Shown here in pieces: positions 43,764-52,730 of a DNA stretch of 64,000 nucleotides. The translations under genes and the position numbers were made by a program. Source of the stretch: Ohtaekwangia sp036568665 (lineage in GTDB: Bacteria; Bacteroidota; Bacteroidia; Cytophagales; Cyclobacteriaceae). Location of the stretch: assembly GCF_036568665.1 (NCBI RefSeq), contig NZ_DATCSD010000428.1, positions 1 through 64,000 of the forward strand, read 5' to 3'. The notes beneath the pieces were generated by a model that saw only the letters and a list, made by a program, of their open reading frames with translations, was not told the origin of the DNA and searched no databases. The stretch's first letter is position 1. Every line of letters begins with the position of its first letter.

Positions 43764-45545
43764 TTACTGTGCATCGCTGGTCAGTAGTGTTTCTTCTTTT
43801 TCGATCGTGGCTATACCCGATGTCGGTTTTTTCTCCAATAGAAAAGAGCCGATCACCAAAGCATCGAACGGAGACGTCCAGAAACATTCGATCGCGTCAC
43901 GCGGTGTGCACACAATGGGTTTGCCCAGCGTGTTGAAAGAAGTATTGATAAGTACCGGAACACCGGTTAACTGTTTGAATGCTTTTAGCAATTCATAATA
44001 CAACGGATGTTGATTTCGATTTATAGTTTGAATACGGGCTGTGCCATCTACATGTCGCACGGCCGGTATATCAGAAGCCTTATCATTTTTCACAGGATAG
44101 ACAAATAACATAAAAGGAGAGAAGCCGCCTTGTTCAAACCATTCGGCCGCATCTTCTTCCAATACAACCGGTGCCACCGGTCTGAAGTCTTCGCGGTCTT
44201 TTACTTCATTGAGGCGTGCCTGCATTGAAGCATGTATAGGAGATGCCAGTATGGAACGACTACCCAATGCGCGTGGACCAAACTCCATTCTTCCCTGGTA
44301 CCAGCCGATGATCTTGTCTTCTGCCAATAGTGCTGCTGTTTCTTCAGCAACAGCGTGCATCTTCCGGTAAGGTATCTTAGACCACTGCAGGAATTTCTCA
44401 ATCTCTTCATCTGTATATCCCGGCCCCCAGTAGGCGTGATCCATTTCGAAATGGCGCGTATAGTCATGCCGTTGTTTACTATCAATCCAGAGTGCAGCAC
44501 CCAGCGCGGTGCCGGCATCACCGGCAGCAGGCTGCACCCAGATATTTTCAAAACATCCTTTGTCGCGCAGGTAAGCATTCAGCACACAGTTCAGTGCAAC
44601 GCCACCGGCCATGCACAGATTTACTTCATGTGTCCGGTCGTTCAGCCAGTGACTTAATTCCAATACTGTTTCCTGCAGTACATATTGCAACGAGTGGGCT
44701 ATATCAAAATGGCGCCTGGTAAATTCATCACCCCGCAGGCGCATGGGGCCGAGCAACTCCGAGAGATCAACCTGATCGATCGTATAACTTCCATTACCTT
44801 GCAGATGAATGATTGAACGAAATTCTTTTATAAATTCCGGTTTACCATACGAGGCCAGTGCCATTACTTTATACTCATCGGAAGAATGGAGAAATCCCAG
44901 GTGCGTGGTTACGTGTTCATATAGCAGCCCCAGCGAGTGAGGCATCATCACTTGCCCCAGCAGGGTAAGATCATTTTGCGCACCGGTATAATAGGAAGTT
45001 GTAGCAAGTTCACCACGACCATCCAGTGTCATAACAGCAGCCCGGGTATAGGGCGAAGCATGAAACGCGCTGGCAGCATGTGCCAGGTGATGATCCACCC
45101 AATGCCATTTCTCCCGGGGTATATAGCTGTTGATAAAACGCTTTTGTAAATGATGCGGATAACCATCAACAAGTTGAGCGGGAGCATGCAGTATACTTGA
45201 CAGGAATAAAGGATCCCAGGGTGAAGTCCATAAATTACTATGGGGCGATTCTTTACCATCAAACGGAATTCCGATTGCTGCATTTCCCTGCAGTGCCTCC
45301 GGTATCAGCAGGTATGGATTGAAAGCATAGGCAAAATGATCTACATCGTTCACATGAATGTCCGCAGTCTTCAGGCAATAGTCAATAGCATGGAAAGGTA
45401 ATTCATACGTGGAAAAAGGTATAGGTCTCTTTCCGTGCTTCGTATGTGTAAAGCGCTCTTCTTCGGCTGCTGCGAGCAGCACTCCGTTTTTTACCAGGCA
45501 GGCAGAAGAGTCGTGAAAGGTGGCGTTGATTCCAAGTGTATACAT
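43764..45545 (-). CDS. NodU/CmcH-type carbamoyltransferase
   Basis: Members of this family transfer a carbamoyl group from carbamoyl phosphate, via a carbamoyl-adenylate, to a sugar or antibiotic hydroxyl. The 593-aa protein has the N-terminal actin-like fold with TLGINATFHDSSACLV and AAAEEERFTHTKHGK, the metal/adenylate region AHAASAFHASPYTRAAVMTLDG, and the C-terminal YrdC-like part with GRMEFGPRALGSRSILASP and PVLINTSFNTLGKPIV. The ATG at 45545 begins the conserved N-terminus; the frame is open 30 codons further. Located among heptose glycosyltransferases, it likely decorates the glycan. Confidence 0.88.
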   Translation of the reverse strand: MYTLGINATFHDSSACLVKNGVLLAAAEEERFTHTKHGKRPIPFSTYELPFHAIDYCLKTADIHVNDVDHFAYAFNPYLLIPEALQGNAAIGIPFDGKESPHSNLWTSPWDPLFLSSILHAPAQLVDGYPHHLQKRFINSYIPREKWHWVDHHLAHAASAFHASPYTRAAVMTLDGRGELATTSYYTGAQNDLTLLGQVMMPHSLGLLYEHVTTHLGFLHSSDEYKVMALASYGKPEFIKEFRSIIHLQGNGSYTIDQVDLSELLGPMRLRGDEFTRRHFDIAHSLQYVLQETVLELSHWLNDRTHEVNLCMAGGVALNCVLNAYLRDKGCFENIWVQPAAGDAGTALGAALWIDSKQRHDYTRHFEMDHAYWGPGYTDEEIEKFLQWSKIPYRKMHAVAEETAALLAEDKIIGWYQGRMEFGPRALGSRSILASPIHASMQARLNEVKDREDFRPVAPVVLEEDAAEWFEQGGFSPFMLFVYPVKNDKASDIPAVRHVDGTARIQTINRNQHPLYYELLKAFKQLTGVPVLINTSFNTLGKPIVCTPRDAIECFWTSPFDALVIGSFLLEKKPTSGIATIEKEETLLTSDAQ

Positions 45546-45860
45546 GCAATATAAAGTTGTTGAATGAAGAGATGCCTGTAAAGTATTATTCCTTGACGGA
45601 ATGATGATGCATGTGTAGCATAACGGGCAAAGCAAAGTGATCGTGGCGTGGTGCTGGGGTAAATGTGTACCAACCGTTGTTGATGCCTTGTAAAGATTGA
45701 CCGGTATATTTTTTTAACCGTTGCCATGGCAATAATGTATGCCTGCCTTTGTACGTCATCCTTAACAGATCGTCACACTTTCGCTGTTGGTAGTATAGTT
45801 TACAGTAGCGAGTAATCAGTTTGTTTTAAAAAATCCTTCACCCATAAATCATGTATATAT
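45546..45860. other. 315-bp divergent intergenic region
   Basis: This lies between the divergent carbamoyltransferase and alcohol dehydrogenase genes and should hold both promoters. A 12-bp perfect palindrome TTGCCATGGCAA occurs at 45721-45732. No gene was seen. Confidence 0.5.
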
Positions 45861-47030
45861 ATGAAAGCAACAGTATTTCACAAACCCAAAGACATTCGTG
45901 TAGAAACAGTAGAAGATCCTCAGCTGGAAGATGCCAGCGATGCGATCATACGCGTTACGTCAACAGCGATCTGCGGATCAGATTTGCATATCTATAATGG
46001 CATGGTGCCTCAACCCCGACCGATGGTATTAGGCCATGAGTTTATGGGTATAGTAGAAGAAGTTGGTTCCGGTGTACGTAATCTGAAGAAAGGCGATCGT
46101 GTAGTGGTTCCTTTTCCTATAGCATGCGGGCACTGTCATTTTTGTCAGATGGAGTTGCCGGTACATTGCGAAAATTCTAATCATAAAACATACGGTCCGG
46201 AAGGAGAGATCATCAAGGCTAAAGGAGCGGGTGGTGCCTTGTATGGGTATACCGACCTATATGGCGGATACAATGGCGGCCAGGCCGAGTATGCACGGGT
46301 TATGTATGCGGATTATAGTCCACGTAAAGTGCCGGATAGTCTCACCGATGAGCAGGTATTATTTCTCACCGATATATTTCCTACCGGGTGGAGCGCTGTT
46401 GATTGGGCGAATCTGAAAGGAGGAGAGACCGTTGCTGTTTTTGGATGCGGCCCCGTGGGCATCATGGCGCAAAAAGCTGCGTGGCTGAAGGGGGCAGGGA
46501 GAGTTATAGGTATAGATATACAAGAGTATAGATTGGCAGCCGCACGACTCGCAGCAAATTCAGAAACGATCAATGCAAAAGATACCGATGCTGTTGCTGC
46601 CATTCGCGCCATGACCAATGGTTATGGTGCCGATGTATGTATTGATGCTGTAGGTATGGAGGCCGATCGTACTGTATTGGAGAAAGTCGTAAATGTACTG
46701 CAGGCAGAGAAAGGATCGATGAAAGTGCTGGAGTATTGTCTGGATGCTGTGCGCAGAGGCGGTGTTGTATCGGTAGTAGGTGTATATGGCTCACCGTACG
46801 ATAATTTTCCGTTGTATAAATGGTTTGATAAAGGATTAAAACTCGTAGGAGGCCAGGCTCTCGTGCAACGCTATATCGATCAACTATTAGCATTGGTTGT
46901 TGAAGGAAAAGTAAAACTGGATGACATCATTTCGCATACTGTGCCGCTGACTGATGCTTCTGCGATGTATGATATATTTAACAAGAAGGAAGATAATTGT
47001 GTAAAAGTTGTATTGAAGCCGCAGCTATAA
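45861..47030 (+). CDS. zinc-dependent alcohol dehydrogenase, formaldehyde-dehydrogenase-like branch
   Basis: This 389-aa MDR-superfamily enzyme has the catalytic zinc site TAICGSDLHIYNG and LGHEFMGIVEEVG, the structural-zinc region ACGHCHFCQMELPVHCE with the expected four Cys, and the NAD-binding motif VAVFGCGPVGIMAQKAA. The insert around residues 115-140 (GGALYGYTDLYGGYNGGQAEY) is typical of the glutathione-independent formaldehyde dehydrogenase-like group. The alcohol or aldehyde used is unknown. It is monocistronic as far as can be seen and adjoins the carbamoyltransferase divergently. Confidence 0.87.
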   Translation: MKATVFHKPKDIRVETVEDPQLEDASDAIIRVTSTAICGSDLHIYNGMVPQPRPMVLGHEFMGIVEEVGSGVRNLKKGDRVVVPFPIACGHCHFCQMELPVHCENSNHKTYGPEGEIIKAKGAGGALYGYTDLYGGYNGGQAEYARVMYADYSPRKVPDSLTDEQVLFLTDIFPTGWSAVDWANLKGGETVAVFGCGPVGIMAQKAAWLKGAGRVIGIDIQEYRLAAARLAANSETINAKDTDAVAAIRAMTNGYGADVCIDAVGMEADRTVLEKVVNVLQAEKGSMKVLEYCLDAVRRGGVVSVVGVYGSPYDNFPLYKWFDKGLKLVGGQALVQRYIDQLLALVVEGKVKLDDIISHTVPLTDASAMYDIFNKKEDNCVKVVLKPQL

Positions 47031-47139
47031 CGAACTCTGTTGCGGGTAGTGTTATACCCATTTCACGAATAATACTAGGCAGGATTTTTTAATCTTTGTT
47101 TGTGATTGTAATTAGTATATTCTGTAACGGGTATATATT

Positions 47140-47859
47140 ATGGCACTGAAAAATTCTGCGAAGAAAGAAGCCCGCAAAACCAACGGCACAAGAACGGATG
47201 GCCATGCAGATGGTAAATTCTCTGGCAAGTCGTACAATGCCTTTAAAGAATATAAAGGGCAGCGGTATACCGGCATGGCTGTGGGAAGAAGTCATAAGTG
47301 GAATTATGACAAGGGAATATGGAAGGAAACAAAAGTTACTCCCGATCGCTGGGAACTTACCTACGATGTAATAAAACGAAGGGCGGGTCATGCACCGGAA
47401 GGTTCAGGCGTGCCGGTAGGCACCGCGTATCACTGGTTTATACTCTCGCACCAATATGTAGAGAAGCTCAACGCGAATGATTATACGACCTCAATGGTTG
47501 GTCTTAAATTCAAACTCGCACATAAGCGTGCCGATAAGGACAAGTGGAGTGTATCAGATGCCACGCAGTATAAAAATCTTATTCGTTTACTGGAAGATTT
47601 TATTGCAGAACTGAAAAGTGATCCCGCCAAGACAATGCCTGTGCCTCTCAATTTCCAATACCGTGGAAAAGAATATAAAGGTGTAGGTATTCCCGTTATA
47701 TCCAGTTGTGATAAAGGTATCTGTCATCAGCTTGATATAACACTGAATAAAAAACATCTCGGAGTATTAAAATGTATGAAGAACGGTTGGCGATTAACAG
47801 ATGCCGCACAAGGCCTGGCGAATGCTATAGGGGAAGAGGTTTTTCATTGGTATGAATAG
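47140..47859 (+). CDS. conserved protein of unknown function
   Basis: This soluble, basic 239-aa protein has a Lys-rich N-terminal tail followed by YKGQRYTGMAVGRSHKWNYDKGIWKE, a second block RAGHAPEGSGVPVGTAYHWFILSHQYVEKLNANDY, and a third, LNFQYRGKEYKGVGIPVISSCDKGICHQLDITLN. The two YKG-x-Y/K-x-G repeats suggest a duplicated small beta-rich domain. No family name or activity could be assigned from the sequence. It lies in a stretch of probable stress genes, 81 bp before the broken DUF72 gene. Confidence 0.7.
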   Translation: MALKNSAKKEARKTNGTRTDGHADGKFSGKSYNAFKEYKGQRYTGMAVGRSHKWNYDKGIWKETKVTPDRWELTYDVIKRRAGHAPEGSGVPVGTAYHWFILSHQYVEKLNANDYTTSMVGLKFKLAHKRADKDKWSVSDATQYKNLIRLLEDFIAELKSDPAKTMPVPLNFQYRGKEYKGVGIPVISSCDKGICHQLDITLNKKHLGVLKCMKNGWRLTDAAQGLANAIGEEVFHWYE

Positions 47860-47940
47860 GGATGCCCGGGGTCAGGTTTGTTGTCAATGTTCAAGGTTCA
47901 GATTCTTGGTTTAGGGTTGATATTCCATGGTTAATGGTGG

Positions 47941-48673
47941 ATGAAGAAAGGACATTCATATATAGGTACTTCAGGATGGAACTATAAGCATTGGATCGGA
48001 ACGTTTTATCCGGATGATACGAGAAATGTAGATCAGTTCGCGTATTACCAGACTATATTTAACACCGTTGAACTGAATAACTCTTTTTACCATTTACCGG
48101 CAGCTGAAACTTTTAAGAAATGGAAAGACGCCTCCCCGAAGGACTTTGTATTTTCCGTAAAAGGCAGTCGCTATATTACGCACATGAAGAAGGCTAAAAG
48201 ATTCGGAGGAAACGTTGCGTAACTTTCTGGAGAACTCTTCTGCATTGGGTAAAAAACGCGGCCCTGTACTTTTTCAATTACCACCCGGTTGGAAACTCAA
48301 CATCGATCGGCTGCAGGAATTTCTCAAACATCTGCCAAGGGGTAATCGCTATACATTTGAGTTTCGCAACACCACCTGGTATACGGAAGAAGTATATACC
48401 TTGCTGCGCAGGTATAATTGTGCTTTCTGTATCTATGAGCTGGAAGGCCATAGAACACCAGCCCTTGTTACTGCCGATTTCATATATATCCGGCTTCATG
48501 GTCCCGGAGATAAGTACGAGGGAAGTTATACGAAAGCTATATTGAAACGCTGGGCAAACAAGATCCGGCAATGGATGGATGGCGGAAAAGATGTATATAT
48601 ATACTTTGACAATGACCAGGCGGGGTATGCAGCCTTCAATGCGCAACAGCTGCAGGCAATGATGCAGGCATAA
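47941..48673 (+). pseudogene. DUF72 protein gene with a single-base frameshift
   Basis: Two overlapping frames together encode one DUF72 (TIM-barrel-like, YecE-type) protein. The first (47941-48222) ends YITHMKKAKRFGGNVA and the second covers NFLENSSALGKKRGPVLFQLPPGW to the C-terminus (IRLHGPGDKYEGSYTKAI, YIYFDNDQAGYAAFNA). Skipping one G at 48192-48193 restores MKKLKDSEETLRNFLENS, exactly the family's usual continuation, so the change is a one-base insertion in GG. Either the gene is inactivated or the base is an assembly or sequencing error. A programmed shift is possible but no slippery site is evident. The function of DUF72 proteins is poorly known. Confidence 0.82.
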
Positions 48674-48797
48674 TCGCAACGCGCTGGGGAAGTGTGGTTG
48701 TGATGCAGGCGAAGGGAAAGCGTTTACACACCCCATCTGTCAAAATCAGGCAACGTTCAAAAGGAATAGTTTTTACAGGTATATCTGTCAAAAGACT

Positions 48798-49358
48798 ATG
48801 ATTATGGAACGTATGCAATGGAGAAAGATGATGGCGATAGCCTTGCCCGTCATGTTGGCGATAGCAAGTGCTTGTGATGATGACGATGGTGACACGAAGA
48901 GTAACCTGAATCCACAAGATCGGGATTTTGTTGTGCAGGCTTCTTACGCAAATCGTGCAGAGGTGGAGTTAGGTGCATTGGCTGTTTCCAAAGGAAATCA
49001 GGATGCCGTAAAGATGTTTGGTAATATGATGCGCGAAGAACATCAGAATGCATGGGACAATCTGCGAAATATAGCGGCCGAAGTTGAAGCGGATTTTCCT
49101 TCCGGCCTCAAAGGAGAGCACCAGGCCTTAAAGGATAGACTTATGTCGCTTAGCGGCTATGCATTTGATACCGCCTATATACACAGCCAGGTAAAGGGAC
49201 ATCAGGAAGCTGAAGCTTTATTTGAGACAGAAGTCAGGAGTGGTAAAGAATTACGACTGAAAGATTATGCAACTGATCTGTTACCGCACATTCGCATGCA
49301 CCTGCAGATGGCCGATAGTTTAGCGGCAACATTGGCCGTGCCTGCCCGCGGCAATTAA
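48798..49358 (+). CDS. DUF4142 family lipoprotein
   Basis: This 186-aa protein has an N-terminal signal and the lipobox IASAC followed by an Asp-rich stretch, then the helical DUF4142 bundle: FVVQASYANRAEVELGALAVSKGNQDAVKMFGNMMREEH, and later SQVKGHQEAEALFETEVRSG and LLPHIRMHLQMADSL. The His/Glu pairs spaced along the helices resemble a ferritin-like fold, but metal binding is not established for the family. Start choice between 48798 and 48804 is open. It belongs to the stress-gene neighbourhood. Confidence 0.82.
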   Translation: MIMERMQWRKMMAIALPVMLAIASACDDDDGDTKSNLNPQDRDFVVQASYANRAEVELGALAVSKGNQDAVKMFGNMMREEHQNAWDNLRNIAAEVEADFPSGLKGEHQALKDRLMSLSGYAFDTAYIHSQVKGHQEAEALFETEVRSGKELRLKDYATDLLPHIRMHLQMADSLAATLAVPARGN

Positions 49359-49365
49359 GATATAC

Positions 49366-49462
49366 CATTAACGAATAACGAGATTGAATAACAAATGTTG
49401 AAGTATAATGGTGCGGAAGACAAAAGTCCGAAAAACATTTTACTTACGATTAACGGATAGCC
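49366..49462 (-). repeat. dispersed intergenic repeat, copy D
   Basis: CATTAACGAATAACGAGATT, then GAATAACAAATGTTGAAGTA match copy A with an internal deletion of the TCGAACAAGG part. The extension GGAAGACAAAAGTCCGAAAA and CATTTTACTTACGATTAACGGATAG also aligns with copy A. It lies directly after the DUF4142 gene. Confidence 0.65.
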
Positions 49463-49528
49463 AATAATGCCCGTGCGATTTCGGCTCCAAGTTGTTCGGT
49501 GGTGAACATTTATATTAGCGTAATCATC

Positions 49529-49560
49529 GTAAATCCTGCTGTTTGGCAGGATTTATTTTT
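49529..49560 (+). terminator. rho-independent terminator upstream of the PadR gene
   Basis: AAATCCTGC pairs with GCAGGATTT across a 6-nt loop, followed by ATTTTTT. It lies 172 bp after the DUF4142 stop and isolates the following PadR-permease operon. Confidence 0.85.
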
Positions 49561-49571
49561 TGGTATGAATT

Positions 49572-49595
49572 TTAATACTACATTTAGGAATAAAT
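49572..49595. promoter_or_regulatory. imperfect dyad before padR, matching the one at 23583
   Basis: TTAATACTA and TAGGAATAA form an inverted repeat (7 of 9 matches) with a short spacer, just before the PadR ATG at 49603. The right half and spacer match the dyad in front of the permease at 23644. It is a candidate operator for autoregulation by PadR. Confidence 0.5.
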
Positions 49596-49602
49596 TATTG
49601 CC

Positions 49603-49944
49603 ATGAAGAAATTCCAGTTGGGAGAGTTCGAAGAGATTGTGATGCTCACCGTAGGTATACTATATAATGAAGCGTATGGTGTTTCTATTAAGATAGAAAT
49701 TGAAACACGCCTTTCCCGTTCAGTGAGTGTAGGAGCTCTTCAAACTGCCTTGAAGCGATTGGAGGATAAAGGATATTTAAAGTCACGGGAAGGAGAGGCC
49801 ACAGAAGACAGGGCAGGCCGACCAAAAAAATATTACCAGATAACAGCACTGGGAAAGAAAGCGATGGAATATACCCGCAGCACACGCAATGAAATGTGGG
49901 ACGCTATTCCGAAGGTGGCATGGAATGTAAAGGTCGCGGGCTAA
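49603..49944 (+). CDS. PadR family transcriptional regulator
   Basis: This 113-aa winged-helix protein has the PadR order: GEFEEIVMLTVGILYNEAYGVSIKIEIE, then VSVGALQTALKRLEDKGYLKSRE, then the wing RAGRPKKYYQITALGKKAM. PadR proteins bind inverted repeats as dimers and repress neighbouring genes, often transporters. It lies 4 bp before the permease gene, with which it must form an operon. It lacks a long C-terminal dimerisation domain, so it is the short form common before these permeases in Bacteroidota. Confidence 0.88.
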   Translation: MKKFQLGEFEEIVMLTVGILYNEAYGVSIKIEIETRLSRSVSVGALQTALKRLEDKGYLKSREGEATEDRAGRPKKYYQITALGKKAMEYTRSTRNEMWDAIPKVAWNVKVAG

Positions 49945-49948
49945 ACTG

Positions 49949-52603
49949 ATGAAAGATACCCGATATACCCCTCCGACACTTTTCCTCCGGTTCTTCCGGT
50001 GGTTTTGCGATCCGGCATTGCGCGTTTTCATCGAAGGTGACCTGATCGAATTATACCAGAGGCGCTGCAGAACATTTCGCAAAACAAAGGCAGATATATA
50101 CTTCGCTATAGATGTACTGTTGCTTTTCAGGCCGGGCATTATCCGGAGTGCAGACAGGTTCGATACCATTAATCATTATACCATGTACAGAAATTATCTC
50201 AAGATTGCCTGGCGGTCTATGACTCGTCAGAAAATGTATGCGCTGATCAAGGTGGGAGGATTTGCCTTAGGGCTTGCTACCTGTATCATTATTTTTCTGT
50301 TTATCCGGCACGAACTAAGTTACGATAAACAGTATAAGGATAGTGCACAGATATACCGCCTGTATAACGAGTATAAAGAATCATCTGATGAGAAGTGGAC
50401 AGCTTTTCCTCCTTCCATTACGCATATACTAAAAACGGAATATCCCGAAGTAGAACAGGCCGGGCGTCTTATACCCTATAAATGGTTTAATGCCGGCAGT
50501 AATTTATTCCGCAGAGACGATCAGAAAGAAAATACATACGAAGAGGGTTTTGCGTATGCCGATCAGGAACTACTCGAGATCCTGGAGATACCCCTGGTAT
50601 ATGGTAACCCGCTGCATGCATTGGATAAACCCAACACAATTGTTCTCTCGAAGAGTAAAGCTGATAAATATTTCCCGAATGAAAACCCGGTAGGGCGTAA
50701 CATTGTGTTGAACGATGATCCTGCCAAAACATTTATGGTTGGCGGAGTGATGAAAGACTTCGCAGTAACATCTCACTTGCAGTACGATTTCTTTATAACA
50801 CTCACCGGTGTAGAATTCTGGCCGGGCGAGCAAACCAGTTGGTGCTGCTGGAACTATAATCCCTATGTAAAATTAAGACCGGGTACTGATCCTGCACAGC
50901 TCGAAAAGAAAATGTTAGCCATCAAAGATAAATATTATGTAGGCTATCTGAATGAAACCAAAAGTCAGTCGGCAGAAGATGTGAAGAAGTACCACTCGTT
51001 CCATCTGCAGCCGGTGAGTGATATATACCTGCATTCATCCGATATTATGGATGAGATCAAACATGGCGACATCCGGTATGTATGGCTGTTTGGCGGTATA
51101 GCTATATTTATACTCCTGCTGGCTTGTATCAACTTCATCAATCTCTCTACGGCCAAGTCGGCTAATCGTGCAAAAGAAGTCGGGTTGAGAAAAGTAGTGG
51201 GTTCTGTGCGCGGTCATCTTATCCGGCAGTTCCTTACCGAATCGATGGTATATAGTTTTGTTTCCTTCGCGCTGGGTATAGTAATCGTATGGGTATCGCT
51301 CCCTTACTTCAATGTTATAGCCGGAAGGTCGCTGAGTATTCCGTGGTTGTCGTGGTGGTTTTACCCGGTGTTGCTGGGATCTGCTTTTATGATCGGGCTG
51401 TTGGCCGGTGCCTACCCATCATTCTATCTCTCTGCGTTTAAACCCATCCAGGTATTGAAAGGAAATATAAGTCGTGGCAGCAAAAACGCAACCTTGCGCA
51501 ATGTTATGGTAGTTTTTCAATTCACTACTTCGATCATTCTTATCATCGGTACATTTGTGATCTATCGGCAGATGAACTATATACTGAACACGAAGATCGG
51601 TTTTGATAAGGAACAGGTTATCGAGATACAAGGTGCGAATACATTAAACAAAAAGCAGGCAACCTTCAAGAACGAATTGCTGAAGCTGCGCGATGTAGAG
51701 CATGTTACTATCAGTAATTATCTGCCGGTAACCGGAACGAACCGCGATCAGAACGGTTTCTGGCGCGAGGGTAAATCTACCGAAGAGAAAAGTGTAGGAG
51801 CACAGAAATGGTATGTAGATGAAGACTATATATCAACGCTGGGCATGAAACTCGCGGAAGGCCGTAACTTCTTGCCGAATGTAGCATCTGATTCGCAGGC
51901 AATCATCATCAACCAGGCGATGGCGAAAGCGATAGGACTAAAGAACCCGGTAGGAGAAAGGATTATGACATGGGAAACTTTTACCGTGGTAGGCGTTGTA
52001 GAAGATTTTCATTTCGAGTCAATGAAAGGAAAGATTGGTCCGCTCGCCATGGTATTGGGCGATGGCGGAGATGTTATATCGATAAAGGTAAAAACAGAGG
52101 ATATGCAGCGTGTATTGCAATCCATTACCGGCTTGTGGAATACATTCATGCCCTTCCAACCCATACGCTACACGTTCCTGGACGAAAGCTATGCACGCAT
52201 GTATGATGATGTGCAACGCATGGGCCAGTTGTTTGCCAGCTTTGCTGTGCTGGCCATTATTGTGGCTTGCCTCGGGTTGTTTGCACTCTCGGCCTTTATG
52301 GTAGAGCAGCGCAACAAAGAGATCAGCATTCGCCTGGTGCTGGGTGCATCGGTCAATAATATAGTGAGGTTGCTCACGCAGAACTTTGTGTTACTGGTGG
52401 TGTTGTCATTCGTAATTGCCACACCGGTAGCATGGTACCTGATGCAGACGTGGTTGGAAGACTACGCCTATAAAACGAGCATCACCTGGGATATATTTAT
52501 ATTATCGGGTGTTGCGGCCATAGCCATAGCGTTGCTTACCATCAGCTATCAATCAATTCGGGCCGCGCTGGCTAACCCGGCTACGCGTCTTCGGTCGGAA
52601 TAA
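49949..52603 (+). CDS. second FtsX/MacB-type permease with N-terminal prefix domain
   Basis: This 884-aa membrane protein is a paralogue of the one at 23644. The prefix LRFFRWFCDPALRVFIEGD...VLLLFRPGIIR is followed by two extracytoplasmic MacB_PCD-like domains and two FtsX helix sets: ANRAKEVGLRKVVGSVRGHLIRQF and EQRNKEISIRLVLGASVNNIVRLL. No ATP-binding subunit is encoded nearby. It is downstream of padR with a 4-bp gap and is closed by a strong terminator. The substrate is unknown. Confidence 0.86.
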   Translation: MKDTRYTPPTLFLRFFRWFCDPALRVFIEGDLIELYQRRCRTFRKTKADIYFAIDVLLLFRPGIIRSADRFDTINHYTMYRNYLKIAWRSMTRQKMYALIKVGGFALGLATCIIIFLFIRHELSYDKQYKDSAQIYRLYNEYKESSDEKWTAFPPSITHILKTEYPEVEQAGRLIPYKWFNAGSNLFRRDDQKENTYEEGFAYADQELLEILEIPLVYGNPLHALDKPNTIVLSKSKADKYFPNENPVGRNIVLNDDPAKTFMVGGVMKDFAVTSHLQYDFFITLTGVEFWPGEQTSWCCWNYNPYVKLRPGTDPAQLEKKMLAIKDKYYVGYLNETKSQSAEDVKKYHSFHLQPVSDIYLHSSDIMDEIKHGDIRYVWLFGGIAIFILLLACINFINLSTAKSANRAKEVGLRKVVGSVRGHLIRQFLTESMVYSFVSFALGIVIVWVSLPYFNVIAGRSLSIPWLSWWFYPVLLGSAFMIGLLAGAYPSFYLSAFKPIQVLKGNISRGSKNATLRNVMVVFQFTTSIILIIGTFVIYRQMNYILNTKIGFDKEQVIEIQGANTLNKKQATFKNELLKLRDVEHVTISNYLPVTGTNRDQNGFWREGKSTEEKSVGAQKWYVDEDYISTLGMKLAEGRNFLPNVASDSQAIIINQAMAKAIGLKNPVGERIMTWETFTVVGVVEDFHFESMKGKIGPLAMVLGDGGDVISIKVKTEDMQRVLQSITGLWNTFMPFQPIRYTFLDESYARMYDDVQRMGQLFASFAVLAIIVACLGLFALSAFMVEQRNKEISIRLVLGASVNNIVRLLTQNFVLLVVLSFVIATPVAWYLMQTWLEDYAYKTSITWDIFILSGVAAIAIALLTISYQSIRAALANPATRLRSE

Positions 52604-52629
52604 CGAAAAATGGGAAAGAGCTATATTAC

Positions 52630-52660
52630 AGAGCCTGTGTTATCCACAGGCTTTTTTATT
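52630..52660 (+). terminator. rho-independent terminator of the padR-permease operon
   Basis: AGCCTGTG pairs with CACAGGCT across a 5-nt loop, followed by TTTTTATTTT. It lies about 30 bp after the permease stop. Confidence 0.9.
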
Positions 52661-52730
52661 TTCCAAAAAAATCTTTTCCGGGTTTATGGAATGAAAGGAA
52701 GAATTGCATCTCACAGGAAATATTATACCT

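Noticed and set aside
45721..45732. Palindrome TTGCCATGGCAA as an operator
   Set aside because: A single 12-bp palindrome without a second copy in the window is not enough evidence.
48180..48222. Programmed +1 frameshift in the DUF72 gene
   Set aside because: No slippery codon, internal Shine-Dalgarno or stop-codon context supports it; a single inserted base explains it more simply.
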